A stretch of 64,000 nucleotides of DNA from SAR92 clade bacterium (lineage in GTDB: Bacteria > Pseudomonadota > Gammaproteobacteria > Pseudomonadales > Porticoccaceae). Positions 34,786-45,002 of this stretch are shown here, piece by piece (positions within the stretch are counted from its first letter, which is position 1; each line of letters starts with the position of its first letter). The notes beneath the pieces are model-generated. The model had not been told where the DNA came from. It worked only from the letters and a program-made list of their open reading frames with translations, and made no database searches. Location of the stretch: NCBI GenBank assembly GCA_004211905.1, contig SHBP01000003.1, forward strand, positions 144,986-208,985, in the 5' to 3' direction. The position numbers and the translations under genes were made by a program.

Positions 34786-36302
34786 GGCTTACCAACAAAC
34801 TCCAACATCGCTGTATTCTTCTTGTTGGAGGCGCTATCTTCCCTTTGGGCTTAGCTCCCTTTGATATTTGGCCCGCGGTTATGATCAGTATGGCCATATT
34901 GTTTCAATCGCTCACTCATACAACAGCCAAACAGGCCTTTTTCAATAGCCTAGTCTATGGCTTTGGTCTTTTCATTGCAGGTGCCAGTTGGCTCTATATC
35001 AGTATTCATGAGTATGGATTTATTCCCGCCCCCTTAGCAATTTTAGCAACAACTTTATTCTGTCTGTTTTTAGCCCTTATCTTTGCCGCTCCCTTTGCGG
35101 TTTCTTCATTGATACCACAGACACCCCTCTCCTGGATACTTGGCCTCCCGGCGATATGGGTCATCAGCGAATGGGTGAGAACTTGGATGCTAACTGGGTT
35201 TCCATGGCTCTATGCAGGTTACAGTCACACCTCCACTTGGTTAAATGGCTGGGCACCAATAGGTGGCGTGCTATTGTTAAGCTTTATATCGGCCCTAGGC
35301 GCTATGCTCTTAGTGTCAATATTTAACGGTCGAGTAAAACTTCGTACAACTCAACCTCTTATGGCTTCTATTGCGATTTTGGTGGTATCAGGATATTTTT
35401 TCCAGAGCGTCGAATGGACTGAAAGCACAGACGAACTCCTAACGGTTACTCTAATACAGCCCAATATTCCTCAAAATGAAAAATGGTCCCCTAAAAAGCA
35501 GCAACTAATACTCAGACAGTTATCCACTCAGACTGAAGCTCATTGGGGTAGTGATATTATTGTTTGGCCTGAGGCTGCTGTACCCACTCTGCCTCAACGC
35601 ATCCCTAACTTCATGAGCCAGATGACAGATCGAGCCAATGATAGTGGTTCCACATTATTAACTGGCATAATCACTTATGACATCAACAACAAAAAGTACC
35701 ATAACTCGGTTCTGGCCATTGGTGAGAATAGTGGGCTGTACAACAAAACCCGCCTAGTCCCTTTTGGGGAATACGTTCCTCTGGAATCAGTTCTAAGAGG
35801 TTTGATAAAATTCTTTGATCTTCCTATGTCCTCTCTCGCTATTGGAGCCTCCAACCAGCCTCTGTTCTCTATTAAAGAGCAGCTAATATCAACAGCAATA
35901 TGCTATGAAGTGGTCTACCCAAACCTTGTGGCGCGTAATAGTAGAGGCGCTTCGTTAATATTGACCGTTAGCAATGATACTTGGTTCGGTAATTCAATTG
36001 GTCCACTGCAACATATGCAAATGGTCCAGATGCGTGCGCTGGAGAATGAAAAGCCAATCATACGTGGTACCAATAATGGTATTTCTGGGCTAGTAGACCA
36101 TAAAGGGCAAATATATAAACGTCTTGAGCAGCACAGCATCACAGAACTCTCTGGCGTTGTTCAAGCTAGAAAAGGTAGCACCCCTTTTTCTACAACCGGA
36201 TCATGGCCGACTGTTCTAATTTCATTGCTACTTTGCGCTTGGTTAATCATTAAAGGAATAAAAACTAATATCTTAGAGGACCCTAGACATGACAATAAGT
36301 AA
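34782..36302 (+). CDS. lnt: Apolipoprotein N-acyltransferase
   Basis: Inner-membrane enzyme adding the third acyl chain to lipoproteins before Lol export. The 506 residues have six to seven N-terminal membrane segments, then a periplasmic nitrilase-like domain with the triad Glu264 (WPEAAVPT), Lys322 ([15 protein letters not shown]) and Cys374 ([10 protein letters not shown]), and a final membrane segment. It overlaps corC by four bases and the next gene by 14. Confidence 0.96.
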   Translation: MRLTNKLQHRCILLVGGAIFPLGLAPFDIWPAVMISMAILFQSLTHTTAKQAFFNSLVYGFGLFIAGASWLYISIHEYGFIPAPLAILATTLFCLFLALIFAAPFAVSSLIPQTPLSWILGLPAIWVISEWVRTWMLTGFPWLYAGYSHTSTWLNGWAPIGGVLLLSFISALGAMLLVSIFNGRVKLRTTQPLMASIAILVVSGYFFQSVEWTESTDELLTVTLIQPNIPQNEKWSPKKQQLILRQLSTQTEAHWGSDIIVWPEAAVPTLPQRIPNFMSQMTDRANDSGSTLLTGIITYDINNKKYHNSVLAIGENSGLYNKTRLVPFGEYVPLESVLRGLIKFFDLPMSSLAIGASNQPLFSIKEQLISTAICYEVVYPNLVARNSRGASLILTVSNDTWFGNSIGPLQHMQMVQMRALENEKPIIRGTNNGISGLVDHKGQIYKRLEQHSITELSGVVQARKGSTPFSTTGSWPTVLISLLLCAWLIIKGIKTNILEDPRHDNK

Positions 36303-36819
36303 GATTTTATTAGCCCTCGCGGCTAACCTAACAATTTCATTTTCTTTAGTTGCTCTTGAAGTCGGTGATCCAGCACCAGATTTTGAACTCCAAGCTACTG
36401 ATGGTAAAACTTATACATTGAGTCAATTTAAAGACAAAGAAGCGGTTGTTATCGCCTGGTATCCAAAAGCTTTTACCAGCGGATGTACCATAGAATGTAA
36501 ATCACTTGCGCAAAATGGTCATTTATTGAAAGGCTTAGAAGTAGCTTACTTTATGGCTAGTGTCGATCCTTTGGAAACAAATAAAGAGTTCGCAGAAGAG
36601 AATGATGCTGATTTTCCTCTGTTGAGTGATCCATCAAAGAGCGTCGCTGAAGCCTATGATGTACTCGCTTTTTATGGTGTTCCTAAGAGACACACTATTT
36701 ACATTGGTAAAGACGGCAAAGTGCTATTTGTTGACCGCAAGATTAATTCGTCCACATCAGCTGAAGATATAGCGGCTAAACTCCTTGAATTGGGTATCCC
36801 TGCCCGCCAAGCTAGTTAA
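36289..36819 (+). CDS. Exported PrxQ/Bcp-like peroxiredoxin
   Basis: Thiol peroxidase of the AhpC/TSA superfamily, predicted to act outside the cytoplasm because residues 1-22 look like a signal peptide. The mature part begins [17 protein letters not shown]; the peroxidatic Cys66 lies in [10 protein letters not shown], with a second Cys70 four residues on. In Bcp/PrxQ the resolving Cys is usually five residues on. The protein has 176 residues against about 156 for cytoplasmic Bcp. It overlaps the lnt end by 14 bases in another frame, with AGAGGA as Shine-Dalgarno, so it is probably read with lnt. Confidence 0.8.
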   Translation: MTISKILLALAANLTISFSLVALEVGDPAPDFELQATDGKTYTLSQFKDKEAVVIAWYPKAFTSGCTIECKSLAQNGHLLKGLEVAYFMASVDPLETNKEFAEENDADFPLLSDPSKSVAEAYDVLAFYGVPKRHTIYIGKDGKVLFVDRKINSSTSAEDIAAKLLELGIPARQAS

Positions 36820-36880
36820 TTGCCTACTTCAAAACACTGCATTTCTATCAGAGTAGCGGCCTAATATACTCTAATGGGTG

Positions 36881-36907
36881 TTAGAGCGACTCACATTCCC
36901 CTATAAT
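36881..36907 (+). promoter_or_regulatory. Candidate promoter of leuS
   Basis: A perfect -10 TATAAT (36902-36907) stands 38 bases before the leuS ATG. The best -35, TTAGAG (36881-36886), is only 15 bases away, so the -35 assignment is doubtful. Confidence 0.35.
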
Positions 36908-36945
36908 TCACGCTGTTAACCAAACCCTAAAAGCAGTGAATATTA

Positions 36946-39543
36946 ATGGCCTCTGAAGAAACCTATGATCCCGCAACAATAGAGCGGGAAGCGCAAAAGT
37001 TTTGGAACGACAACAAGACATTTGAGGTCACCGAAGACCCTAACAAAGAAAAGTTTTATTGTCTCGCCATGTTCCCCTATCCAAGTGGAAAGCTGCACAT
37101 GGGTCACGTCCGAAACTATACGATTACCGATGTTATTGCTCGGTATCAAAGGATGCAGGGCAAAAATGTTCTTCACCCAATGGGTTGGGATGCCTTTGGT
37201 TTGCCTGCAGAAAATGCGGCTATTCAGAACAATACTGCGCCTGCCAAGTGGACACATGAAAATATTGCCTATATGAAGGCCCAACTTAGAAGCTTGGGCT
37301 TTGGTATTGACTGGTCTCGAGAACTGGCCACATGTGAACCTGATTATTACAAATGGGAACAGTGGTTTTTTACCAAACTTTATGAAAAAGGCTTGGTATA
37401 TAAGAAGACAAGCGCAGTAAATTGGTGCCCACATGATGCCACCGTGCTTGCTAACGAACAGGTAGTGGACGGTTGTTGTTGGCGTTGTGACACTCCAGTA
37501 GAACGAAAAGAAATTCCACAATGGTTTATCCGAATTACTGAATATGCAGAGCAATTACTCGAAGATCTAGAGGATTTGGATCATTGGCCTCAGCAGGTCA
37601 AGACCATGCAACGCAACTGGATTGGCAAGAGCCGCGGGGTAAATGTGGTGTTTGATTTATCTCAACCTACTGCCGAGTTCCAGCACTTTGAAGTTTATAC
37701 TACTCGCCCCGACACTTTGATGGGAGTCACCTATTTAACCCTTGCTACCCAACACCCAATTGCTCTCAAAGTTGCCGAGACCAACCGTGTTTTGGCGAGC
37801 TTTATTGAGAAATGTCAGGTCCAACAGGTCTCTGAAGCGGAAATGGCGACCATGGAAAAAGTGGGTATGGACACAGGTATAACCGCAGTCCATCCACTAA
37901 CTGGAGAGATGGTTCCCGTCTGGGTGGGCAATTACGTGCTGATGGATTATGGGTCTGGTGCTGTAATGGCTGTGCCGGGGCATGATCAAAGAGATTTTGA
38001 ATTCGCCAAAAAATACGACCTGCCTATTACTCAGGTTGTTCTTGCCAATAATAGTCAAGAATGTTCAATCAATACTGAAGCATTTACCGAAAAGGGAGTA
38101 CTAACGAATTCAGGTAAATATGATGGTTTAGACTTTAGGTCTGCCTTCGATGCTATTTCTACCGATCTTGAAAGTTCAAACCACGGTTCAGTCGCCACCA
38201 ATTATCGCTTGCGTGACTGGGGTGTCAGTCGCCAACGCTACTGGGGGACACCAATCCCTATGTACAACCTCGCTGATGGTGGAGAGATTGCCGTTCCTCT
38301 GGATAAGTTGCCAGTGATCTTGCCTACTGATGTAGAAATGGATGGCATACAGTCGCCAATAAAGGCTGATGGAAATTGGCGCATGGCTGAACTCAATGGG
38401 CATGCAGTTGAGCACGAAACTGATACCTTCGATACTTTTATGGAATCATCTTGGTACCACGCCAGATTTACTTGCTCTGATCTTGATAGCGCAATGCTTG
38501 ATCCTGCGCGCGCCGATTATTGGCTCCCCGTAGATCAGTATGTAGGTGGGATCGAACACGCTATTCTGCATCTTCTTTATGCTCGCTTTTACCACAAACT
38601 ATTACGTGATGAAGGACTAGTTAGCAGTAGCGAGCCATTTAAGAGCTTACTCTGCCAAGGGATGGTGTTAGCTGAATCTTTTTACACGGAGGATGCAGGT
38701 CGCAAAACATGGATATCACCCGATGACGTTACTGTTGAACGAGATGATAAGGGTCGCACAATAACTGCTGTTGAAACTAAAACTGGCAAAAGCGTCATCA
38801 GTGATGGCATTACTAAGATGTCAAAATCAAAAAACAATGGTGTTGATCCGCAAACTACTATTGATAAACATGGTGCGGATACGGTTCGATTATTTACCAT
38901 GTTTGCTGCCCCTCCCGAACAGACTCTGGAGTGGAGTGACGAAGGGGTTTCGGGCGCCCACCGCTTCTTGAGAAAACTATGGAAGATGGTGCACGATCAC
39001 GTCAAGATTGGCTCAATTGATGATCTTAACGTTGACAAGCTTAGTGACGCTCAGAAAGATCTGCGCCGTAAAACTCATGAGACAATCCGAAAAGTGAGCG
39101 ATGATTATGGCCGTCGCAATACCTTTAATACTGCCATCGCGGCGGTTATGGAGTTGTTGAATGAAGTTGGGAAGCATAACAATAAAGACCAACAGACTCT
39201 CGCCGTGCGTCACGAAGCCTTCACCACTGCAGTTTTGTTGCTCTCCCCTGTGGCTCCTCATATTTGTCATAGTTTATGGCATGTCTTAGGACACTCAAAT
39301 TCAGTGACAGACGCAAGTTGGCCTGTACTGGATGAAGAAGCCTTAGTACGTAGCACTATTACATTGGTTCTTCAGGTGAACGGCAAGGTTCGTGGGAAAA
39401 TCGAGGTTGCTGCAGATATCTCAAAAGAAGACATAGAAAAAATTGCACTTGCTGATGAAAACGTGCAACGATTTGTGGAAGGAAACACTATCCGTAAAAT
39501 TATTATTGTTCCTAGCAGGCTGATTAATATAGTTGCTAATTGA
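36946..39543 (+). CDS. leuS: Leucyl-tRNA synthetase
   Basis: Class I aminoacyl-tRNA synthetase charging tRNA-Leu. In 865 residues: HIGH-type motif HMGH (51-54, within [15 protein letters not shown]), the CP1 editing domain ([28 protein letters not shown]), KMSKS at 624-628, the anticodon-binding helices and a C-terminal domain ([13 protein letters not shown]). It heads a leuS-lptE-holA unit, a standard gammaproteobacterial order. Confidence 0.98.
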   Translation: MASEETYDPATIEREAQKFWNDNKTFEVTEDPNKEKFYCLAMFPYPSGKLHMGHVRNYTITDVIARYQRMQGKNVLHPMGWDAFGLPAENAAIQNNTAPAKWTHENIAYMKAQLRSLGFGIDWSRELATCEPDYYKWEQWFFTKLYEKGLVYKKTSAVNWCPHDATVLANEQVVDGCCWRCDTPVERKEIPQWFIRITEYAEQLLEDLEDLDHWPQQVKTMQRNWIGKSRGVNVVFDLSQPTAEFQHFEVYTTRPDTLMGVTYLTLATQHPIALKVAETNRVLASFIEKCQVQQVSEAEMATMEKVGMDTGITAVHPLTGEMVPVWVGNYVLMDYGSGAVMAVPGHDQRDFEFAKKYDLPITQVVLANNSQECSINTEAFTEKGVLTNSGKYDGLDFRSAFDAISTDLESSNHGSVATNYRLRDWGVSRQRYWGTPIPMYNLADGGEIAVPLDKLPVILPTDVEMDGIQSPIKADGNWRMAELNGHAVEHETDTFDTFMESSWYHARFTCSDLDSAMLDPARADYWLPVDQYVGGIEHAILHLLYARFYHKLLRDEGLVSSSEPFKSLLCQGMVLAESFYTEDAGRKTWISPDDVTVERDDKGRTITAVETKTGKSVISDGITKMSKSKNNGVDPQTTIDKHGADTVRLFTMFAAPPEQTLEWSDEGVSGAHRFLRKLWKMVHDHVKIGSIDDLNVDKLSDAQKDLRRKTHETIRKVSDDYGRRNTFNTAIAAVMELLNEVGKHNNKDQQTLAVRHEAFTTAVLLLSPVAPHICHSLWHVLGHSNSVTDASWPVLDEEALVRSTITLVLQVNGKVRGKIEVAADISKEDIEKIALADENVQRFVEGNTIRKIIIVPSRLINIVAN

Positions 39544-39553
39544 GAGGCTACTG

Positions 39554-40054
39554 ATGAAATATAGAGTGTTGATGCTGAGTATGCTTTTTGTGCTCCCATC
39601 CTGTGGATGGCAACTTCGTGACACACAATTAGTCCCCTCAACTCTAGGGACACTGTATCTCTCCTCAAGCGACCGAAACAGTGCGCTTATTACAGAACTA
39701 CAAAGAGCTCTGAATATTAATGGTATTAAAGTTATCGGTAATAAGGCGGTGGCAGATTATTCTGTAATTATCGTCGACCATCGTCAAAGCTCTCGTACTG
39801 CCAGTATTAACCCAAGCGGCAGAGTTGCAGAATATCAGCTAAATGAAGATGTTGATTTCATTATTACTGACGCTCAAGGCAATGAGATGATTCCACTCTC
39901 AACAGCGTCAGTAGAACGAGTTTATGAATTTAACGAGGACGATATACTTTCCTCAACTAATGAATCAAGATCAGTTCGAAATCGCATGCACGAAGAAATT
40001 GTTCGCCAAATCTTAAACCGACTACGTATATTTTCTGACAATGCAGCGCCCTAG
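39554..40054 (+). CDS. lptE: LPS-assembly lipoprotein LptE
   Basis: Outer-membrane lipoprotein that plugs and stabilises LptD for LPS insertion. I use the ATG at 39554 (166 residues), which has GAGAGG 6 bases upstream; the track's start at 39533 is a TTG within leuS. The lipobox is LPSC after MKYRVLMLSMLFV, so Cys19 or so is lipidated, followed by GWQLRD as in other LptE. Its partner lptD is at 45003. Confidence 0.9.
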   Translation: MKYRVLMLSMLFVLPSCGWQLRDTQLVPSTLGTLYLSSSDRNSALITELQRALNINGIKVIGNKAVADYSVIIVDHRQSSRTASINPSGRVAEYQLNEDVDFIITDAQGNEMIPLSTASVERVYEFNEDDILSSTNESRSVRNRMHEEIVRQILNRLRIFSDNAAP

Positions 40055-40074
40055 CGCCAATTATTAGGCAACCT

Positions 40075-41121
40075 ATGAAGATAAGACCTGAACAGCTTAA
40101 AGGCCACCTGTTAAAAGAGCTCTTACCTGTTTATGTTATAAGTGGTGACGAACCACTATTGGCTCAAGAGTCTGCTGATGCTGTTCGCCATGAGGCGAGA
40201 AAGCAAGGCTTTAGTGGCAGAGAAGTATTTCATGGAGACGGGAATTTTGATTGGGGTAGTCTCCACAACGCAGCAAGTGCCCTGTCATTGTTCGCTGAAA
40301 AAAAAATTATTGAAGTTAATATTGCCAATGGCAAGCCTGGCGATAAAGGTAGCAAGGCTCTTTGTGAGCTCTGCGCCAACCCTAATCCAGATAACTTGTT
40401 ACTGATTATCCTGCCAAAGCTTGAACGTGCTGCACAAAACAGTAAATGGATGAAGACCCTTGAATCCTTGGGTGTGCATATTCAAGTTTGGCCTGTCACA
40501 GGCGATCAACTCCCACGCTGGATTAAACAAAGGCTGCAACAATCAGATATCAATGCTAATCAGGAAGCAGTAGAAATATTGGCAGAGCGAGTCGAGGGTA
40601 ATTTACTAGCAGCGGTTCAAGAGATTGAAAAACTCAAGTTACTTGCCACTGACGGCAAAGTTGATGCTATTAAGATGTCATCGGTAGTCGCTGATAGCGC
40701 TCGGTATAACGTTTTTGAATTTGTCGATAAAATTCTCATTGGAGATGCTACGTCTGCTGCGCGCTCTCTAAGAGGCCTTCACAGTGAAGGGACTGATGCA
40801 ATTCCTTTACTTTGGGCTATAACTCGAGAGCTCCGCATCTTGGTCAAAGCCAGTGAGCAGGTGTCACATGGAGAGCAGCGGGACTGGGCTCTCAAAAATG
40901 CCGGTGTTTGGGAAAAACGCATGCCTTTGTTCCGCAAGGCGCTGCAACGTTGTAGCGCAGCCCATTTAAGAATGCTTTTATATCAAGCTGGTGCTATTGA
41001 TCGAGGAATAAAAGGCATGCGCAAAGCTGATGTATGGGATGAAATAACGACTCTAGTACTATCTTTTGCCGGTAGCCAAACGCTAAGGCCAAGTAATATA
41101 AAACTGCTCATCGATCACTAG
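40075..41121 (+). CDS. holA: DNA polymerase III delta subunit
   Basis: Clamp-loader subunit that opens the beta sliding clamp. The 348 residues begin MKIRPEQLKGHLLKELLPVYVISGDEPLL, a typical HolA start, with the AAA-like fold lacking a functional P-loop, EGNLLAAVQEIEKLKLL in the lid and an all-helical collar domain with LLWAITRELR. It follows lptE by 20 bases and converges on the transporter gene with nine bases between stops. Confidence 0.95.
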   Translation: MKIRPEQLKGHLLKELLPVYVISGDEPLLAQESADAVRHEARKQGFSGREVFHGDGNFDWGSLHNAASALSLFAEKKIIEVNIANGKPGDKGSKALCELCANPNPDNLLLIILPKLERAAQNSKWMKTLESLGVHIQVWPVTGDQLPRWIKQRLQQSDINANQEAVEILAERVEGNLLAAVQEIEKLKLLATDGKVDAIKMSSVVADSARYNVFEFVDKILIGDATSAARSLRGLHSEGTDAIPLLWAITRELRILVKASEQVSHGEQRDWALKNAGVWEKRMPLFRKALQRCSAAHLRMLLYQAGAIDRGIKGMRKADVWDEITTLVLSFAGSQTLRPSNIKLLIDH

Positions 41122-41130
41122 GCGTTGCAA

Positions 41131-42522
41131 TCAACCTAACCAGTAATAAACGACGCTACTGATCACTAATACGCCAATTATATTCAAAGCTAAGCCCTCT
41201 CTGACCATCTGTTTTACTGTGATTTTTCCGGTTCCAAAAACTATGGCGTTAGGTCCAGTGGCCACAGGTAACATAAAAGCACAACTTGCTGATAGCGCTG
41301 CAGGTAACATTAGCAATGCAGGTTCAAATCCAGCACCAAGAGCAGCGGCTGCGAGAATCGGCATTAACAAAGCTGTTGTTGCGGTGTTACTGGTAATTTC
41401 GGTTAAAAATGTTACCGCAAAGGCAATAATGGCAATGACTACAATCAACGATAACCGGGTTACTCCTGATAGAGATCCTCCAATAGCTTCACTAATCCCA
41501 GTCACAGCAAAAGCTTTTGCAATTGCAATACCGCCTGCGAATAACAAAAGTACGCCCCAATGAATACCTGAAGCAGTATGCCAATCCAATAATCTTGCAC
41601 CCTTGCCGTCAGGAATAATAAACATAAGGATCACAGACGTTAAAGCAACTGCGGCATAATTCGCTGATGGTACCCCCAGCCAAGAAGTCCAACCACCAAA
41701 AGGCTCTCGCAATGTGATCCAAGCTAGAGCTGTTAGACCAAAAACCAAGATTACCCTGAACTCTTCTTTACGCCACTGCCCAACTTCGGGAATTTGAACT
41801 CCTTGGGTACGACTGAGGTTTCTAGTTAGCCAAAGTCCTGCAATCGGAATCATAATGAGTACCACTGGCAATGCCCATATCATCCATTGGCTAAAACTGG
41901 GCACAGTGCCCGTAGCTTCGCCATAGACTTTTAGAAATATTACATTTGGGGGTGAACCAATCGGCGTCCCCAAACCTCCGATACTAGCGGAGTAGGCTAT
42001 TCCCAAAAAAAGTGGCACAGCTAATTTAACGCTATCATCTGAATTCTTAATACTATCCAATACCGCGTAAGCCACAGGCACAAGCATCAACGTTGTAGCC
42101 GTATTTGAGACCCACATACTCAATGCAGCGGAGGCTACCATAAATCCAAAAACCAAATTTCTAAAACTATCGCCGCCAAAAAGATTCACCATAGCCAAAG
42201 CTAACCTGCGATGAGCTCCACTTTTCTCCATCGCCTTGGATAACATTGCTCCCCCCATAAGCAGAATAATAAGAGGATCACCGTAGGCCTGAGCGACCTG
42301 CTTGCCATCCAAAATACCTACCAATGGCATCACTCCGAGAGGAATCATCGAAGTCGCGGGAATAGGAATCGGCTCAAATATCCACCAAAGCGCACATAGA
42401 AGAGTAAGGCCTGCTGTCAAGGCACCCTCTAATGCCCAGCCATAACTTAGCATGACGCCACTCATAATGGCCCCTGCACAAGGCCCTATCCACAGCATAT
42501 GTTGCTTAGAGTTTTGAATCAT
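41131..42522 (-). CDS. DASS/SLC13-family anion transporter
   Basis: Inner-membrane sodium-coupled carrier of the divalent-anion symporter family (dicarboxylates, sulfate or similar). The 463 residues show about 11 membrane segments and the two substrate/sodium motifs SNTATT (in MWVSNTATTLMLVP and EITSNTATTALLMP), plus IGSPPN-type LGTPIGSPPNVI. The substrate cannot be told. The ATG has GGAGGAT upstream and overlaps the DUF2007 stop (ATGA). Confidence 0.85.
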   Translation of the reverse strand: MIQNSKQHMLWIGPCAGAIMSGVMLSYGWALEGALTAGLTLLCALWWIFEPIPIPATSMIPLGVMPLVGILDGKQVAQAYGDPLIILLMGGAMLSKAMEKSGAHRRLALAMVNLFGGDSFRNLVFGFMVASAALSMWVSNTATTLMLVPVAYAVLDSIKNSDDSVKLAVPLFLGIAYSASIGGLGTPIGSPPNVIFLKVYGEATGTVPSFSQWMIWALPVVLIMIPIAGLWLTRNLSRTQGVQIPEVGQWRKEEFRVILVFGLTALAWITLREPFGGWTSWLGVPSANYAAVALTSVILMFIIPDGKGARLLDWHTASGIHWGVLLLFAGGIAIAKAFAVTGISEAIGGSLSGVTRLSLIVVIAIIAFAVTFLTEITSNTATTALLMPILAAAALGAGFEPALLMLPAALSASCAFMLPVATGPNAIVFGTGKITVKQMVREGLALNIIGVLVISSVVYYWLG

Positions 42523-42752
42523 CTTTCATCCTCCAAGATAAAATCTCCACGCTCATAGGCTGTAACAACATCTTTAGCTTTAGATTGATCAGCATCTTTT
42601 ACCATAATTGAAAGGTGATCTAATGCCGACAGTTCGCCCACACCACCTTGAAGGGCAGCGCCATGTAAAAATACCTCTAGGCCTTCCATCTCTATTAGAT
42701 TAACAAGTAGTTGTGCTTCAAAATAATTACTGCTGCGATACACAGAAATCAT
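42519..42752 (-). CDS. DUF2007 small protein
   Basis: A 77-residue soluble protein of the DUF2007 family (putative signal-transducing, PII-like fold by family description). Visible: VYRSSNYFEAQLLVNLIEMEGLEVFLHG at the start and IMVKDADQSKA near the end. It overlaps both neighbours by four bases (ATGA junctions), so it is translated as part of the amgK-murU operon. Function unknown. Confidence 0.8.
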   Translation of the reverse strand: MISVYRSSNYFEAQLLVNLIEMEGLEVFLHGAALQGGVGELSALDHLSIMVKDADQSKAKDVVTAYERGDFILEDER

Positions 42753-43096
42753 AGCTTGTTCCTTTGGTTGCGGAGAAATACCCCAGCAACAATGATACCC
42801 AATGTATTGGCAGCTAGGTCAATGGGATCGCCGAATCGATAACCAGTTAAAGATTGAGCAAACTCAATTACCAGACCAAAAACCACTAATACAAATCCGA
42901 TTATCCACACTGAATAATTCTGTCCATAGGCCTGGATTCCCAAAAAACATAATGCACTATAGGTTATAAAGTGATGGAGCTTGTCCTGCCAATGGAAGAG
43001 CTCAAGCTCAGGCGCAGAAATTGGAAGTAGTGACAGTAATAGAACAGCTACCATGGCGTACCAAAAGATCAATCTATATGTTTTATCAGACAGCAT
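42749..43096 (-). CDS. VanZ-like membrane protein
   Basis: A 115-residue protein with four membrane segments and the VanZ-family polar positions: DKLHHFITYSALCF, GLVIEFAQSLTGYRFGDPIDLAANTLG. VanZ itself gives low teicoplanin resistance by an unknown route; chromosomal relatives are common and have no known role. Its ATG lies 11 bases inside the murU end. Placement beside muropeptide recycling genes suggests a cell-envelope role, which is inference. Confidence 0.82.
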   Translation of the reverse strand: MLSDKTYRLIFWYAMVAVLLLSLLPISAPELELFHWQDKLHHFITYSALCFLGIQAYGQNYSVWIIGFVLVVFGLVIEFAQSLTGYRFGDPIDLAANTLGIIVAGVFLRNQRNKL

Positions 43097-43772
43097 TAAA
43101 TGTCTCTAAAAGTCGTTTATTTAAATTATCGTAGCGTCCTACAGTCCCCACATCGCACCAATCACCTGCATAAATTTCACCGGTAACTTGACCGGACAAA
43201 ATCGCCGGTTTAAGTACCTCTCTTAATGGAAATACTTTAGAGGTGGTCTTGAGAGGTTTAAACAATTGACTCGATACGATGCCAATTCCACTGTATGTGT
43301 AGCGCTCTTGCCCATATCCCACAATATGATTTTCTAACGAAAAATCACCACCACTGTTATGCTCGGGATTCTGAACCAGCACCAAGTGCGCACTAGGTAT
43401 TTGGTCTACATCCTTTTCAGTAAAAATTTCAAGAGGAAAGTCAGTCCAAATATCAGCACTCATCAGAATAAACGGATCATCTCCCAATAAATGTAAAGCC
43501 TTATAAATGCCACCCCCAGTTTCTAAAGGCTCGACTTCTGACGACCAGGTTATGGCGATCCCAAAGTCCTCACCTGTACCAAAGTAATTCTGTATTTGCT
43601 CACCTAACCAGGAAGTATTCACTACAACCTCTCTGATTCCAGCACTAACTAATCTTTCAATATGCCATTGCAACAAGGGCTTTCCACGTAACAAAAGCAT
43701 TGGCTTTGGAACTGTCTTTGTCAACGGTTGTAATCGAGACCCCAAACCTGCAGCTAAAATCATTGCTTTCAT
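43086..43772 (-). CDS. murU: N-acetylmuramate-1-phosphate uridylyltransferase MurU
   Basis: Turns MurNAc-alpha-1-phosphate into UDP-MurNAc in the anabolic recycling route that bypasses MurA. I use the ATG at 43772 (MKAMILAAGLGSR...; 228 residues); the track's TTG at 43781 adds three residues. The nucleotidyltransferase motif LAAGLGSRLQPLTKTVPKPML is at 6-26, followed by GGGIYKAL and the metal-binding SADIWTD. It follows the AmgK stop by five bases, which fixes the assignment over general sugar nucleotidyltransferases. Confidence 0.9.
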   Translation of the reverse strand: MKAMILAAGLGSRLQPLTKTVPKPMLLLRGKPLLQWHIERLVSAGIREVVVNTSWLGEQIQNYFGTGEDFGIAITWSSEVEPLETGGGIYKALHLLGDDPFILMSADIWTDFPLEIFTEKDVDQIPSAHLVLVQNPEHNSGGDFSLENHIVGYGQERYTYSGIGIVSSQLFKPLKTTSKVFPLREVLKPAILSGQVTGEIYAGDWCDVGTVGRYDNLNKRLLETFNAV

Positions 43773-43777
43773 ATTAG

Positions 43778-44815
43778 TCAATCCAGTTTAGGTGCTTCTT
43801 TGTACCACTTTTGCGTTAGCAATGCAGGGGTTATACTAGAGTCAAACCACAGGGAAAATTCCTGTGTTTCAGTGTATTGGTTGGATACATCTAAAACATA
43901 AGCAATCACCAACGGTAGATTCTGTAAGTATCTATGTTTCTCGTCTCTCAGAGCCAATCGAGCAAAGATTCCCATGACTTTGATATGCCTCTGCAATCCC
44001 ATTAGGTCAAACCAGCGTAAAAAAACCCGATCATCAACGGACGTTATCAGGGCTTCTGCCTCTAGACGTCTTTTATAGTTTAGGGCTCTTGACGCAGTCA
44101 TTCCCCGTGGTAATAAGTGGTAGCAGTCTTTTAGTAGAGACACCAAATCATAGGTAATGGGCCCAAAAACCGCGTCTTGAAAATCGATGACTCCCATTTG
44201 ACCATCATTTAGGATCATCAAATTTCGCGAATGATAGTCCCTATGAACCACGACTTGCGGCTGACATAGAGCATTTTCTATTAACACGTCAGCAAGATTT
44301 TCTAGTATGACCTTAGCTTGATCACCCATCGCTACACCTAATAGCTCGGTGACAAACCAGCTGCTGAATAAGTCTAATTCTTCCTTCAACCGCCCTCTAT
44401 CGTAAAGTGGAAAGATCTCGGAATTAAAGATCATTTTTTGTATGGAAAACAAAGTTGATTCAGCTTGGTCATAACTTTCCTCCAAGGCTCCACCCTCTAA
44501 GAGAGGCTGCAAGAGTTGCCCCCCAAAGTCCTCCAATAATAGAAACCCTTGAGTAAAATCCACCGCGTGTATTTGGGGTCTTTTTATTCCCGCAGATAAG
44601 AGCGCTAAGGAAATAGATACGTAAGCGGGGATATTTTCTTGAAGAGGCGGTGAATCAACAGCAATTAAACTTGGAATGGTATTCAGTCGATAGTAACGAC
44701 GAAAACCAGCATCGCCATCTAAGGGATCAAGAGTTAGAGCGCCCGCCGCTTTATTCGATTCAGGTAGGTATCTCATTATCCAATCTATAAACTGTTTATT
44801 TTGTTTATCCGCCAC
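43778..44815 (-). CDS. amgK: N-acetylmuramate/N-acetylglucosamine kinase AmgK
   Basis: Phosphorylates MurNAc (and GlcNAc) at the anomeric position, first step of the AmgK-MurU peptidoglycan recycling route; this shortcut can confer fosfomycin tolerance in pseudomonads. The 345 residues show an aminoglycoside-phosphotransferase fold with catalytic loop VVVHRDYHSRNLM (catalytic Asp193) and metal motif VIDFQDAVFGP (211 on). The start is GTG at 44815 with AAGG about 11 bases upstream. It is divergent from lptD across 187 bases. Confidence 0.92.
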   Translation of the reverse strand: MADKQNKQFIDWIMRYLPESNKAAGALTLDPLDGDAGFRRYYRLNTIPSLIAVDSPPLQENIPAYVSISLALLSAGIKRPQIHAVDFTQGFLLLEDFGGQLLQPLLEGGALEESYDQAESTLFSIQKMIFNSEIFPLYDRGRLKEELDLFSSWFVTELLGVAMGDQAKVILENLADVLIENALCQPQVVVHRDYHSRNLMILNDGQMGVIDFQDAVFGPITYDLVSLLKDCYHLLPRGMTASRALNYKRRLEAEALITSVDDRVFLRWFDLMGLQRHIKVMGIFARLALRDEKHRYLQNLPLVIAYVLDVSNQYTETQEFSLWFDSSITPALLTQKWYKEAPKLD

Positions 44816-45002
44816 TGATTTCTGACCTTATTCTAGTACTCTGTACCTTTTAACACTGCAGTATTAATTATTCTGTTGTAAAAAACCGTAATTTTAGCTT
44901 ATTTCCATCAAATCATCCCGCTACACTCCAAATATATCAGGTAAAATGTGGTTTAGTTTATAACTCTAATGGACTCTGGTCCCATCGCCAGATGATCGAT
45001 AT

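Noticed and set aside
42749-43096. Teicoplanin resistance gene vanZ
   Set aside because: Chromosomal VanZ-domain proteins are widespread and the vanA-type cluster is absent; only a fold-level likeness.
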